This document shows, one piece after another, positions 52,696-61,804 of a stretch of DNA of 64,000 nucleotides. The DNA is taken from the NCBI GenBank assembly GCA_910577315.1, contig CAJTME010000009.1:75317-139316 (forward strand), in the 5' to 3' direction. The notes beneath the pieces were generated by a model, which was not told the origin of the DNA, ran no database searches, and saw only the letters and a list, made by a program, of their open reading frames with translations. The position numbers and the translations under genes were made by a program. The number at the start of each line of letters is the position of its first letter. The stretch's first letter is position 1. This DNA comes from an uncultured Muribaculaceae bacterium (GTDB lineage: Bacteria; Bacteroidota; Bacteroidia; Bacteroidales; Muribaculaceae).

Positions 52696-53330
52696 AAATT
52701 CCAGTCTTTGATTATCTTAGATACTCTCGTGTAATCATCGTATGTATCTATATCATACGCACGAACTTTAATACCCCGCATTGGAAGGCAACGCTCAAAA
52801 ATATTATAAACATTTTGAGTGCTGTAAATCAGGTTACCTCTTTTTAGACATGCCGGGCCAGTCCATTCGTAGTCTCCGCTCTCGCGCGAGAACCTAAGGA
52901 CACGACCCTCTTCATCAGTCTGAACATATACAGCATCGTCAGAAGTAATATCTCCATAGCAGATAAACTCACCTTCTGTATTCAGTATTGTCCTTACATC
53001 ATCGGGATGGACTAAAAGGTCTCCGTCCCATTCAAGAGTTCTATCATATGCATGGCGTGCTCCAAGATAATAGCTCGTACCTGTTTTAGTCTCGAAGTAG
53101 CGGTGATTAAAGACAAACACCACATCCTTGCGATATTTAAGGACTTCCTCAATTATGTCATTAGCTTGAAAGCCAACCACGATACGCACATCTTCAACGT
53201 CCTTGAACATCTTGAGCTGCAGCGAAATCAAAGACTGCCCGTTGATTTTGACAAGTGCTTTGGTCAACCCGAGACCGAGACGCGACCCGATACCAGCGCA
53301 ACTTATAACAACTGATTTAATTGACGGCAT
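52692..53330 (-). CDS. NTP (probably CTP) transferase, LicC-like
   Basis: The 212-residue protein has the nucleotidyltransferase opening with a Gly-rich loop, CAGIGSRLGLGLTKALVKING. VGFQANDII and LVHPDDVRTI follow, a domain built like LicC and sugar-1-phosphate nucleotidyltransferases. It would activate a phosphorylated small molecule as its CDP form for LicD. It overlaps the HAD gene by 28 bp and the racemase by 4 bp. Confidence 0.85.
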   Translation of the reverse strand: MPSIKSVVISCAGIGSRLGLGLTKALVKINGQSLISLQLKMFKDVEDVRIVVGFQANDIIEEVLKYRKDVVFVFNHRYFETKTGTSYYLGARHAYDRTLEWDGDLLVHPDDVRTILNTEGEFICYGDITSDDAVYVQTDEEGRVLRFSRESGDYEWTGPACLKRGNLIYSTQNVYNIFERCLPMRGIKVRAYDIDTYDDYTRVSKIIKDWNL

Positions 53331-53899
53331 AATGCAGTTTCATTAAAAATTATATAATCCGCTATAGAATATAAGCTTCGGGCCGGTTTGTGCGTCAAGC
53401 CGGTCGCAATCGAGATGTCAGCATGACGCATGGCTTCCAAATCATTGTTTCCGTCCCCGATGAATACCACAGTCTCGCCAACTGCTTTATATTGATCAAC
53501 GACTTGTTCTTTTCGCAAGATTGATTTAATTTTCTTTACCCTATTATCCTCAACAATAGCTTCCGAATAATAAGCCTTGCATCCTATTCTCTCACCCAAC
53601 ATGGAGCACCAGCAATCAAGGTTGCCTGTAACGATTGCACAATCTTCTGCATGCAGGCGGATAAACTCTGCAACATGAGTATAAAGGCTTGCGTTACCAA
53701 GAAGATGAGCGACCTCATCAACTGGCAGATTTCCAAGAATGTTTACCCTGCGGATAAAACTCTCTATAAACGGAATATTGCCTTTGACGGTTTCCAATGT
53801 GAGTTGATGGATTTCCGATTCCACGCCAAAATGTGATGAAATCAGCGGAACCGTTTCCTCAGATGTCACAGTTCCATCCAAATCAAACAAAAATTTCAT
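53303..53899 (-). CDS. HAD-IB family phosphatase (SerB-like)
   Basis: The 198-residue protein has HAD motif I FDLDGTVT (nucleophile Asp6, acid Asp8), motif II IVTGN, and motif IV GDGNNDLEAM. The helical cap and overall order are those of phosphoserine phosphatase-like HAD-IB enzymes. It is the first gene of a cassette with a nucleotidyltransferase, racemase and LicD. It may make or recycle the small molecule that is attached. It starts 125 bp downstream of the fusion regulator. Confidence 0.85.
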   Translation of the reverse strand: MKFLFDLDGTVTSEETVPLISSHFGVESEIHQLTLETVKGNIPFIESFIRRVNILGNLPVDEVAHLLGNASLYTHVAEFIRLHAEDCAIVTGNLDCWCSMLGERIGCKAYYSEAIVEDNRVKKIKSILRKEQVVDQYKAVGETVVFIGDGNNDLEAMRHADISIATGLTHKPARSLYSIADYIIFNETALCRQLNQLL

Positions 53900-54024
53900 C
53901 TGTAATGCGCAATAAAAGTGAGTAGCTGATTTTATTTTTTAATTATAAACAGCATGTGCTTAGCCGATAATTTGAGAGTCCAGATCTTCCCCTGTCCATG
54001 TCACATGGAGTGGGAAAACCAGAA

Positions 54025-55443
54025 TCAACCATTACAACCTGCAGTCGTGGTCTTTAGCTGGTGTTTTCGGGCGCGGGTGCGCCATTGGATGCCGTTGTCG
54101 CCGATCATGCGGAGCTGGAACACGGTGTTGTCGCCGTCCTCTATCTTCGAGATGTCGAACTCGCGGTCGGCCAAAAGGCCGCTGAGCACCACCACCCGCT
54201 CGCCTTCCTCGGGCTCGAAGCCCCCGATTGGCGCGACTTCATAGTCGGACGTGAACTGGCCGATGGTTTCCTGAAAGCGCTCGAACTGATGGCGTGGGAT
54301 GGCGGCGTAGTCGCCCCCGGGCTTTCCGGTGGTGGTGTAGCACCAGGCGATGTCGCCGATTTTGCAGAACAGCGGAAATATGTCGGTTACCCGTGCCCGG
54401 AAGAACACGATGTCCTTTATGACGGGAACGCTTTCGGTGACAAGTTTCTTGCCTATACGTTTCTTTATCTCGTCGTAGGGATAGAAAAATTCGATGGACG
54501 CGCCTCTGTTTACCGCCTGCGCCACCCTGTCGGTCATAGTTTTGAAATCGACCCTCGGGCGCAGTTTCATGGGATACCACCGCATGGGATTCTCGACAAA
54601 TATGGATGTGACGGAGCGCATCAACGCCGATTTGCCAGCCGTATCAATTTCGGCGACCTCGCAAAGCGACAGCAACGGCATCCCGGCCGGTGCTGTTCCC
54701 ATCATTGCCAGGACTTCCGAGCCTGACATGCCGCAGCACAGGGCCGAATAGGCCATCACAGCCCTCACCGTATTGTCAACCGAGCCAAGCATGGCGATGT
54801 TGCGCATGCGGAACAGGTCTGAAAGTTTCTGTTCTGCGAAAGCCCTGAGCTGACGGTCGGTCAGCTTCGACTGGCCGAGATTGAAAATATATTTACGCCG
54901 TGGCGACGATTGCCGTTTTATCAACGCCGACAATTCGGGGCGGTCGCATGATATGTCCCCTACCCTCTGTTTTGCCACTTCCAGCACGGGCATGGCGTTG
55001 TTCAACAGCGAGAACATGAGCATGTCTGCCGCCTCGGCCAGCTCACCCGGCTGGGACGTCACGGATTTCGTGACATTGACAACGCCTTTGAACAGCTTCT
55101 TGTCGAAGTCAAAGCCCTGAGTATATGCACCCTTAATCTTTTTCTTGAATGTGCGGAACAGGGAAGCGTCGGCAACCTCCATGTCGTGACATAATGCTGA
55201 TATTATGTCATAGTAGTGGATGGCTGTTGCTGCGGTAAGGCCCTGGAGCCACATGCTCAGCACCCAATCCGCCAAAAAACATTCCGACGGAAAAGACACC
55301 GCGTTATAATACGTGCCCGCAAAAGCCTCGAAATTGGCAACCGCCTTTCTATATGACGGTAGGGATGCCTCAGACATTCCGCTGATTCTCGTGCGGAAAG
55401 ATGATATTAACTCCGAGATATTTACGCCCTTGTTATCAAGCAT
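54025..55443 (-). CDS. Fusion of a degenerate tyrosine-recombinase-like domain with a NusG/UpxY-type antiterminator
   Basis: The 472-residue protein has two parts. Residues 10-110 look like a recombinase core-binding domain (LPSYRKAVANFEAFAG; GLTAATAIHYYDIISAL). Residues 135-260 resemble a recombinase catalytic domain that has lost its residues: NNAMPVLEV replaces the first Arg motif, NTVRAV keeps only the Arg of HxxR, MGT replaces GH, and no Tyr site follows. Residues 287-395 are a NusG N-terminal-like domain (RWYPMKLRPR; IEFFYPYDE; DIVFFRARVTDI), and 410-460 a KOW-like domain (EGERVVVLSG). It is the first gene of the polysaccharide operon, where UpxY antiterminators sit in Bacteroides capsule loci. 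Expected role: read-through of the long operon. The recombinase part is assigned by pattern only. Confidence 0.78.
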   Translation of the reverse strand: MLDNKGVNISELISSFRTRISGMSEASLPSYRKAVANFEAFAGTYYNAVSFPSECFLADWVLSMWLQGLTAATAIHYYDIISALCHDMEVADASLFRTFKKKIKGAYTQGFDFDKKLFKGVVNVTKSVTSQPGELAEAADMLMFSLLNNAMPVLEVAKQRVGDISCDRPELSALIKRQSSPRRKYIFNLGQSKLTDRQLRAFAEQKLSDLFRMRNIAMLGSVDNTVRAVMAYSALCCGMSGSEVLAMMGTAPAGMPLLSLCEVAEIDTAGKSALMRSVTSIFVENPMRWYPMKLRPRVDFKTMTDRVAQAVNRGASIEFFYPYDEIKKRIGKKLVTESVPVIKDIVFFRARVTDIFPLFCKIGDIAWCYTTTGKPGGDYAAIPRHQFERFQETIGQFTSDYEVAPIGGFEPEEGERVVVLSGLLADREFDISKIEDGDNTVFQLRMIGDNGIQWRTRARKHQLKTTTAGCNG

Positions 55444-55591
55444 TTATCGACAAGCGAACTTTTAACTTGAATAATAAATGTGGCAATCCCATAAATCCCC
55501 CTGCCGCCGGGTCGACCGGTTGGACAGAGGTGACACAATAAAGTATTTAAGGGCAGAAAGCATCTGCTTTTCCATGCAAGTTTATAAGCAT

Positions 55592-55608
55592 CTCTTAATA
55601 AGAGATAC
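55592..55608. promoter_or_regulatory. Perfect palindrome in the polysaccharide leader
   Basis: ATCTCTTA and TAAGAGAT are separated by one base. It falls just downstream of the predicted -7 box (55620-55628), near the 5' end of the transcript, so it could be an operator or an RNA hairpin in the roughly 170-nt leader. Confidence 0.5.
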
Positions 55609-55619
55609 TTAAATCGGCT

Positions 55620-55628
55620 GCAAAATTA
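55620..55628 (-). promoter_or_regulatory. -7 element of the polysaccharide operon
   Basis: The minus strand reads TAATTTTGC, a TAnnTTTG match. Transcription would start near 55612 and run to the ATG at 55443 through a leader of about 170 nt, where UpxY-type antiterminators are expected to act. I see no long inverted repeats flanking it, so no promoter inversion is evident. Confidence 0.6.
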
Positions 55629-55755
55629 CTCAAATTAATTGAATTATGCAATAATACAGTTCCGGGGCGCCTTACCGAAATATGCTCTCCAACCTGGCAT
55701 TGTTTAACTTATTGTACAGGTTTACACAACTTGCGCATTGAAAATCAGATTATTG

Positions 55756-55790
55756 CAAAAAGTTCCCTGCATCGCTGCAGGGAACTTCCT
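55756..55790 (-). terminator. Strong hairpin terminator between the dextran operon and the polysaccharide operon
   Basis: AGTTCCCTGCA (55761-55771) and TGCAGGGAACT (55776-55786) form an 11-bp perfect stem with a 4-nt loop. On the minus strand it is followed by TTTTTGC. It isolates the two leftward operons. Confidence 0.85.
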
Positions 55791-55921
55791 TTCTTGCACA
55801 AACCGTTTACCTTCCTGATTTAAAGGTAGTTTTGACAACCTCTTAAATGACAGACGGCAAACTTTTTATTTTTCCGCCGACGTTCAGCCGGACTTTCGGA
55901 CTCCATCAGAGGCTTTAATCA

Positions 55922-55958
55922 AACCGCGCCCCATGACTTTGAGCCTTGGAGCGCGGTT
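55922..55958 (-). terminator. Hairpin just after the GH31 gene
   Basis: AACCGCGC (55922-55929) pairs with GCGCGGTT (55951-55958), 22 bp after the GH31 stop. The loop is 21 nt and the T-run is poor, so it is probably a first, weaker terminator or mRNA 3'-end stabiliser. Confidence 0.5.
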
Positions 55959-55980
55959 CCATCCTAAGCTTACTAAAAGT

Positions 55981-58900
55981 CTATCTTACAGTCATCTTGA
56001 TGGTCTTGTTATTTGCGGTGCCGTCGGGGTTGTTCACATTGAGCGATGCGATATACATGCCGGTTGCGAGGGGGGCGTGGTGCAGCTGGCCCACAGCGCC
56101 GCTGCCGCGGAGGTTGTCGTAAGAGCATATCTCCGTCCCAGTCACGCTGAACACACGGATTGACCCAGTGCTTTCGGCAGGCATTGTATAGCTGAACGTA
56201 TTGGTGGTGGCGCTGTGTTCAAGCATGGTCTGGCCAGTTGTGGTGGTTGCTACTGCGCCCGTTGTTATATCATTGATTGAGAAAGTGCGGGTGGCGTCCG
56301 TGGGTATTTTGGCGCGAATCACCAGCGCACCGTTTTCAAACGTGTAGCTGTCGGCGGCGCCCCCGGTTGATACCGATGCGACGGCCTTCTTCGCCATCGG
56401 TGCCCCGCCGTCTGATGTGACGGTAACGTTGCCGGTGTAACCGGGAATAACTATGGTATATTCCCTTTCCTGCGGCATGCCGGCGTATGCGCCTGAATGG
56501 CTGACCGACACTGAGTGTCCGTTGGAAGTCACTCTGCCGGTGAACGTTGTCATGAGCACCTGGTTGTCGGCAAGCGAGGTGGTCGATGTGTGGTCATCGT
56601 CAAACATGCGGCTTTCCACAGCGCCCTCGTTTTTAAGGTCGCGCAGATAGGTGACGGTGAGACGCGTGTTGTCAATGTTGCCGGTGTGGTCAAAGTCAGT
56701 CTGTGTGAATCGGGTGATGAACGAACCGCAGCGGCCGAAATGAGGCAGCGTGCCGAGGTCGCCCTGATACGTGACGGTGGTTCCGCCGGCATAAGTCTTC
56801 GACATGTCGTTCAGGTCAACCCAATCGCCCTGCGGGAACGTGATTTCACGGCTATGACCAGTGGCGAAGTCGAGTATGGGGGCGACGAAAATATCACGGC
56901 CCCACAGGTATGAGTCGGTGCAGTTGGCCGGCGAGGGCGCGATACCTTCCTTGTCATGGAAGTTGACCGGGCGTGCGAGGGGTGTGCCTTTGGTGGCGTT
57001 TTCCCATGTCAGCGAGTACGTGTAGGGAAGATAGCTGTAACGCATGTTGATGAACCGGCGCACATGCTCGAACACGTCGCTGTATTCGCTGTGGTATGGT
57101 TCGGGCTTGTATGTCGAGTGGGTGCGGAACATGGGCGAGAAGGTGGCGAACTGAATCCAACGCAGGTACAGCCATGAGTCGGTGTGTCCGTCATATTCTG
57201 TGGCAAAGCCGCTGATGTCTGAGCCCATGTAGGCCACGCCCGACATGCCCGAGCTGAGGAGTGCGGGAATCTGGGCGCGCAGTCCGTCCCACGAGCGGCG
57301 TATGTCACCGCTCCACGGGAATGCCGAGTGCCGCTGCATGCCGGCAGTTCCGGCACGGGGCATCAGGAACGGCCGCACATCGGGAAATTCTTCCTTAAAC
57401 CCACGGTACACACGTTCGAGCCACAGGTCCGAAAATTCGTTGTGAATCTCGCTCACGCTGCCGCCGAGGTGATAGCTGTCCGAATCATGGCTTTCGGGTT
57501 CGCCGAGGTCGAGCCACCATCCGGCGACACCTTCGGTGGTGCGGTTGCGGTAGGCCTGCCACATCCAGTCCATCGCGTCGGGGTTGGACGAGTCTATCAG
57601 ACCGACCTTGTCGGCGCCGAGCCACCACATGTTCGACACGTCATCATCGGCAAACCATCCCTGCGATTTCAGATAACCGTAATTCTCCGATGCGACCGAC
57701 GTGAAGAACGGCTCGGTGATGCATATCGTCTTGACACCTTTATCGTTGAATCCGGCCATCATGTCGGTGGCGTTCGGCCAGTTTGGCGCATACCAGTCGA
57801 GATTGCCCATGCCGCTGTTGCCTTCGCCTTGCCAGTAAAGGTCGAACACGATGGCGTCGAGTGGCAACCCGGCGTCCTTGATGCTCTTCACAACCTCCTC
57901 GGCTTCGCCGCGCGTCTTGTAACCGTAGCGCGATGTCATGTATCCGAGTGCCCAGTAAGGAGGAAGCTCCTGCCGGCCGGTTAGGCGGGTGTAGTGGTCG
58001 AGCACCGACTCCATCGATCCGTCGTCAGAACCGATGAAGTAATACGACACCGGGGCGCGGCTGCCTGATTCATACTCGGTGCCGTCGGCCGAGGGGGTCA
58101 GCCGCGCATGGCGGTAATGGTCGTCGACAAGCAGTCCGTAGCCTGAAGTAGACACTACGAAGGGTATGCAGATGTTGTGCGGCGCCTCCCAGGTGCAGTC
58201 CCATCCTCCGGTCTGTGTATTGTTCATCACGAGGGTCGTGCCGTTCTGGTCCACACGCTTGCCGTTGTATCCTCCGCCGTAGAAGGCGCGGTCGCCCATG
58301 CCGTCAAATGAAATCCTGCGGGGCACCGTGCTGTTGTCCAGGCCGCCCCGTTCGGCCAGTATCACCTTGCCCGAGTTGTCGGTGAAACGTATCTTGCTGT
58401 CGGCTTTGCTTACCTCGGCGATGACCCCGCCCGTAGAAAACAGGACCTTGTCTCCGGCATCGTGGATATTGAAGCTTCCTTCCGCCACGGCGTTCACGGA
58501 GATTGAGCGACGTTCGTCGGCACGGCTGCCTTCGATATATGAGAATACCTTCACCACACGGTCTGTATAGGCGGTGAGCATCAACCGGCCGTTCTCGGTG
58601 ACTATGGTGGCGACCGGACCATCGGTCGACCAGCTCAGCACGCCGCCGAGAGGCTTGGCAGCCGGAGCGGTGAGTCCGTTGGCAAAGGGCACTATTATGT
58701 CCGAGCCGTCATCGCCTCGTCCGCATTTCGAGCCGTCGTCATTGCGCATTACGAACGCGAGGGCCCGCAGCTCGTCGCCGGTCTGCAGTCCGTAGAAATC
58801 CATCGGCACCATGTCGAGCGTGTAAAGGTTGGGGTTGGATTCAGAACGCGTCATGCGGTACTTGGGGTCATTGTCGCACCAGCCCGATGAGTATTTCCAG

Positions 58901-59793
58901 TCGGAATTGCTCACGCTCTGGTCGGTGATGGCACCTGTGTGGACATATACATCACCCGGGTAGTCGAACAGGTCGCCCGATGCGTTATAGTAGACGGTGA
59001 TATGTTCGACAGGCGACGCGCCGGCAGGCTCATACCAGCAGCGCATTGCCGAACGGTCGGTATTGATTATGCTGACGGTCATGGAGGCAAGGTTGACACT
59101 GACGTCGTAGATGCCGTCCGAGTCCACGCTCCACTGGCGGTCGTCGGTGCCGTCCTCGCTCACCTTAGCGTCGGATGCGGCGTCGCGGAAATAAAATTTC
59201 TGCTCGGCATATCCTCCGTAGCGGTTGGTGGCAATCTTGAAGGTCGCATGTCGTCCATTGTCTCCAACGGTTTTGAGACTTACGCGTCCCTCAAACAGCA
59301 TGGGATCGGTGGCACTCATCGCCAACGGGGTGCCGAGGCCGAGATCCCAACCGCCGTCGGTGGCGTCACCTACGAGATAAAGCACGTTATGTTTCACCGG
59401 CAATGCCTGGTAAGCGGCCTTACTGACATTGATGGTCATGTCGGTAAGATTGCATGTCACGGTGTAGTTCGCGCTTTCCGATACCTTGAACTTATAGTCG
59501 TCGCCGCCATACTGCAGGCGTCCGTCACCCGAAATGTATGCGTCGGCCGAGGCATTGCGGTATTCGGGGCGGTCCCATTGCGCTTCGGTCAGGAATTTGA
59601 ATTCTTTGTCGGCGTTGAGATAGCCAGTGTAGGTGAATATCTCGGGATTGTCGCCTGTCTTGACCATTACAGCCGTCTGGTCGAGGCTCCAGCCACCCCA
59701 CGTGGCATCACCTACGACAAGCAGCTTGTCGACAGCTGTGGCGCTGAGCGCTGTCGCTGCAAGAATAGTGATTGAAAGCAGTTTCTTTTTCAT
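55981..59793 (-). CDS. Large modular GH31 alpha-glucosidase with SusE/F-like binding domains
   Basis: The 1270-residue secreted protein has a Sec signal (about 1-20). Two SusE/SusF-type starch-binding-like domains follow (about 22-130 and 137-240; GDATWGGW and GDATDGGW), then a further beta-domain. The GH31 catalytic region has nucleophile WWLDLGEPE (Asp about 760) and acid/base GSDISGF (Asp about 858). A C-terminal beta region carries a DUF5110-like MFDDDHTS block. The protein ends in a sorting-type tail (GMYIASLN, KTIKMTVR). GH31 enzymes hydrolyse or transfer alpha-glucosyl units; next to a GH66 dextranase, alpha-1,6 activity is likely. Typical GH31 proteins of this group are 650-850 residues, so the added modules are notable. 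Confidence 0.92.
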   Translation of the reverse strand: MKKKLLSITILAATALSATAVDKLLVVGDATWGGWSLDQTAVMVKTGDNPEIFTYTGYLNADKEFKFLTEAQWDRPEYRNASADAYISGDGRLQYGGDDYKFKVSESANYTVTCNLTDMTINVSKAAYQALPVKHNVLYLVGDATDGGWDLGLGTPLAMSATDPMLFEGRVSLKTVGDNGRHATFKIATNRYGGYAEQKFYFRDAASDAKVSEDGTDDRQWSVDSDGIYDVSVNLASMTVSIINTDRSAMRCWYEPAGASPVEHITVYYNASGDLFDYPGDVYVHTGAITDQSVSNSDWKYSSGWCDNDPKYRMTRSESNPNLYTLDMVPMDFYGLQTGDELRALAFVMRNDDGSKCGRGDDGSDIIVPFANGLTAPAAKPLGGVLSWSTDGPVATIVTENGRLMLTAYTDRVVKVFSYIEGSRADERRSISVNAVAEGSFNIHDAGDKVLFSTGGVIAEVSKADSKIRFTDNSGKVILAERGGLDNSTVPRRISFDGMGDRAFYGGGYNGKRVDQNGTTLVMNNTQTGGWDCTWEAPHNICIPFVVSTSGYGLLVDDHYRHARLTPSADGTEYESGSRAPVSYYFIGSDDGSMESVLDHYTRLTGRQELPPYWALGYMTSRYGYKTRGEAEEVVKSIKDAGLPLDAIVFDLYWQGEGNSGMGNLDWYAPNWPNATDMMAGFNDKGVKTICITEPFFTSVASENYGYLKSQGWFADDDVSNMWWLGADKVGLIDSSNPDAMDWMWQAYRNRTTEGVAGWWLDLGEPESHDSDSYHLGGSVSEIHNEFSDLWLERVYRGFKEEFPDVRPFLMPRAGTAGMQRHSAFPWSGDIRRSWDGLRAQIPALLSSGMSGVAYMGSDISGFATEYDGHTDSWLYLRWIQFATFSPMFRTHSTYKPEPYHSEYSDVFEHVRRFINMRYSYLPYTYSLTWENATKGTPLARPVNFHDKEGIAPSPANCTDSYLWGRDIFVAPILDFATGHSREITFPQGDWVDLNDMSKTYAGGTTVTYQGDLGTLPHFGRCGSFITRFTQTDFDHTGNIDNTRLTVTYLRDLKNEGAVESRMFDDDHTSTTSLADNQVLMTTFTGRVTSNGHSVSVSHSGAYAGMPQEREYTIVIPGYTGNVTVTSDGGAPMAKKAVASVSTGGAADSYTFENGALVIRAKIPTDATRTFSINDITTGAVATTTTGQTMLEHSATTNTFSYTMPAESTGSIRVFSVTGTEICSYDNLRGSGAVGQLHHAPLATGMYIASLNVNNPDGTANNKTIKMTVR

Positions 59794-59803
59794 ATTGACA
59801 GAT

Positions 59804-61804
59804 TTATTCCATTACAATCATTGTCCAATAGTGGAGCGACGGTACGGTTATGCTCACCGTACGCCCACGCTGGGTGTATTCAAGTTCCTGCGGAACTCCA
59901 CCGAGGCTGTCGGGAGACGCAACCCAAACCCTTGATACCATGCGGTCGGAATCAATGTCCAGGCGTATGTCGCTGAGTTTCGACGGTTCGGGCATGTCGG
60001 CGTTGACATCGCGCCAGCTGAGCGAGTTGACCGATGTGAAGTTGAGCAGGTGCATGACCCTGGCGCCCGCTGATGTCTCGTTAGCCAGCATGGCGATGCG
60101 GCGGGGCTGCGGCCCCCTGGCTCCGTTCCATAACGAGATGCTGTGACCCGAAAGCGACTTTACTTCGGGTTGGAACTCACCCTCCACGTCATACAGCCAG
60201 TTCTCGTAGGCGGTGACGAAGTCGTAATACCGGGTGATTGCCGTCTCCAGCGTCTTGTCCATTTTCAAGTTAGTGTTGGGAAAGTACTCGTTGCAAAGCA
60301 TGTTGTAGCCTGTGCCGAGTTCGAGGTGGGCGGCTCCGAGGGCGAAGATGCACGCGTCGGTCAGCAGTATGCCGGGCGTATTGAAATTCTTGCCGTAGTT
60401 GGCCACCCCATAGTCATAGTTCATATAGGCGGCGAAGATTGTGCGCATGTCCTTGCCGCCGTTGCGGCGGTTGGAAGCAACCACATCATAGAGGTCTGAG
60501 AAATACGGAGAGTCGGCCCACATCTCGTTGTAGCATACGTCAACGGCTCCCGATGAGGCTATCTCGCGTTCTCCGAAACGCGACACTGAGTTCATTATCA
60601 GCCGTTTTGACGGATGGCGCGCCTTCAGTTTCCTGAGAAGTTCGCCGAAACCCCATTCAAGGTCAACCTCATTGCCCCACCAGTCATACAATGTGCCGGG
60701 ATCGCCGAGCTGGTCAACCTGGAATCCGTCAAACGGCAGGTTGCTGTAAACTTCGTCGTTGCGGTCGGCGAGATAGTTCTGCCAGTCGCCAAATCCTACA
60801 TTCATGAGCGAGATGCTGCTCTTCCAGTCGGCGGGGAGCTCGTGATATACTTTTTCGCTGTGATTGCGGTCGCGGAAAAGGTACCATGAGTAGTGCACGC
60901 CGTCATTCTCGGCTCCAGCCCGGTCGAGCGCTCCGTATCCGAGGTTATAGAAAAACGAGAGCATGTTGTAGCCGTGCTGTATATTTATAAATTCCCTCAC
61001 TACGTTGAGCGATACGTCGTTATTGGCGATGTCGGTGTATATGTCGTCCGGGCAATATGGATGGTGATGTTTCCAATGCCAGTCCTGGAACTGTACGGCA
61101 TTGATGTGACGGCGGTTCAGGAAAGCGACGTCGCCTGCGAGCCATTGCTCCTTGCCCGGCTGGAACCATGCCGTGTAGCCGTTGCGGGGAAACCGCTTCC
61201 AGTCGGACGATACGTCCACGCCGATACTGGCCAGTATCTGTTCCCGTCCGTCGGCCTGGGGCATGTAGACATCGACCATGTAGCCTTTGAAGTCGGTGGC
61301 CGGGGGCTGCCATTCCCACCATTCCTGACGCAACGGTTCCTCTTTCAGGATATGGACGCCGTGGCGGTAGCGGACCATCGCACCCGGGAAATCAGCAAAC
61401 CGGGCGGCGTTGAGCCATACCGATTGTCCGGGCTCATAGCGGGCCTTGTCGCTCCACAGGTCCAGGGCATCCATGTCAGGCTGAACGTCGAGGGGGCGTC
61501 TCATCGGTTTTCCGTTGATGCTGTTGTCAGCCCCGTCAATAACATATTCCGAGTTGAAACCTGCGTCGAGCATCTTGTTGCCATTGGGTGTCTTGGGGTC
61601 GCCGTTGTCCGAGATTATAAACGACTGGCCTTCCGAAAGCCGCACGATGCCTGTGTGAAAATCGCCCGAAGGCATTTTACCGAGCGTGGCGCTCTCGGCC
61701 GGGGGCCATGTCTGCCCACCGCTGCCGATGGCCACCGAAACGTCCTGGGCGCCGGCTGATGTCACGCACAGCCACACAGCCGCGCTGATTATATATCTGT
61801 TCAT
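59804..61804 (-). CDS. GH66 dextranase (or cycloisomaltooligosaccharide-forming enzyme)
   Basis: The 666-residue secreted protein has a signal peptide (about 1-19), an N-terminal beta-sandwich, a GH66 TIM barrel and a C-terminal beta-domain. The barrel shows FDGFQVDQLG with the nucleophile Asp at about 363 and CYNEMWA with the acid/base Glu at about 427, plus FQDWHWKHHHP. GH66 enzymes cleave internal alpha-1,6 bonds of dextran. No CBM35 insertion of the cyclising enzymes is evident, which favours a plain dextranase. It overlaps the upstream SusE/F-like gene by 4 bp and precedes GH31 by 10 bp. Confidence 0.9.
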   Translation of the reverse strand: MNRYIISAAVWLCVTSAGAQDVSVAIGSGGQTWPPAESATLGKMPSGDFHTGIVRLSEGQSFIISDNGDPKTPNGNKMLDAGFNSEYVIDGADNSINGKPMRRPLDVQPDMDALDLWSDKARYEPGQSVWLNAARFADFPGAMVRYRHGVHILKEEPLRQEWWEWQPPATDFKGYMVDVYMPQADGREQILASIGVDVSSDWKRFPRNGYTAWFQPGKEQWLAGDVAFLNRRHINAVQFQDWHWKHHHPYCPDDIYTDIANNDVSLNVVREFINIQHGYNMLSFFYNLGYGALDRAGAENDGVHYSWYLFRDRNHSEKVYHELPADWKSSISLMNVGFGDWQNYLADRNDEVYSNLPFDGFQVDQLGDPGTLYDWWGNEVDLEWGFGELLRKLKARHPSKRLIMNSVSRFGEREIASSGAVDVCYNEMWADSPYFSDLYDVVASNRRNGGKDMRTIFAAYMNYDYGVANYGKNFNTPGILLTDACIFALGAAHLELGTGYNMLCNEYFPNTNLKMDKTLETAITRYYDFVTAYENWLYDVEGEFQPEVKSLSGHSISLWNGARGPQPRRIAMLANETSAGARVMHLLNFTSVNSLSWRDVNADMPEPSKLSDIRLDIDSDRMVSRVWVASPDSLGGVPQELEYTQRGRTVSITVPSLHYWTMIVME

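Noticed and set aside
55444..55980. Invertible promoter of the Bacteroides capsule type
   Set aside because: The only perfect inverted repeats are a 17-bp palindrome and terminator stems; no pair of longer inverted repeats flanks the promoter.
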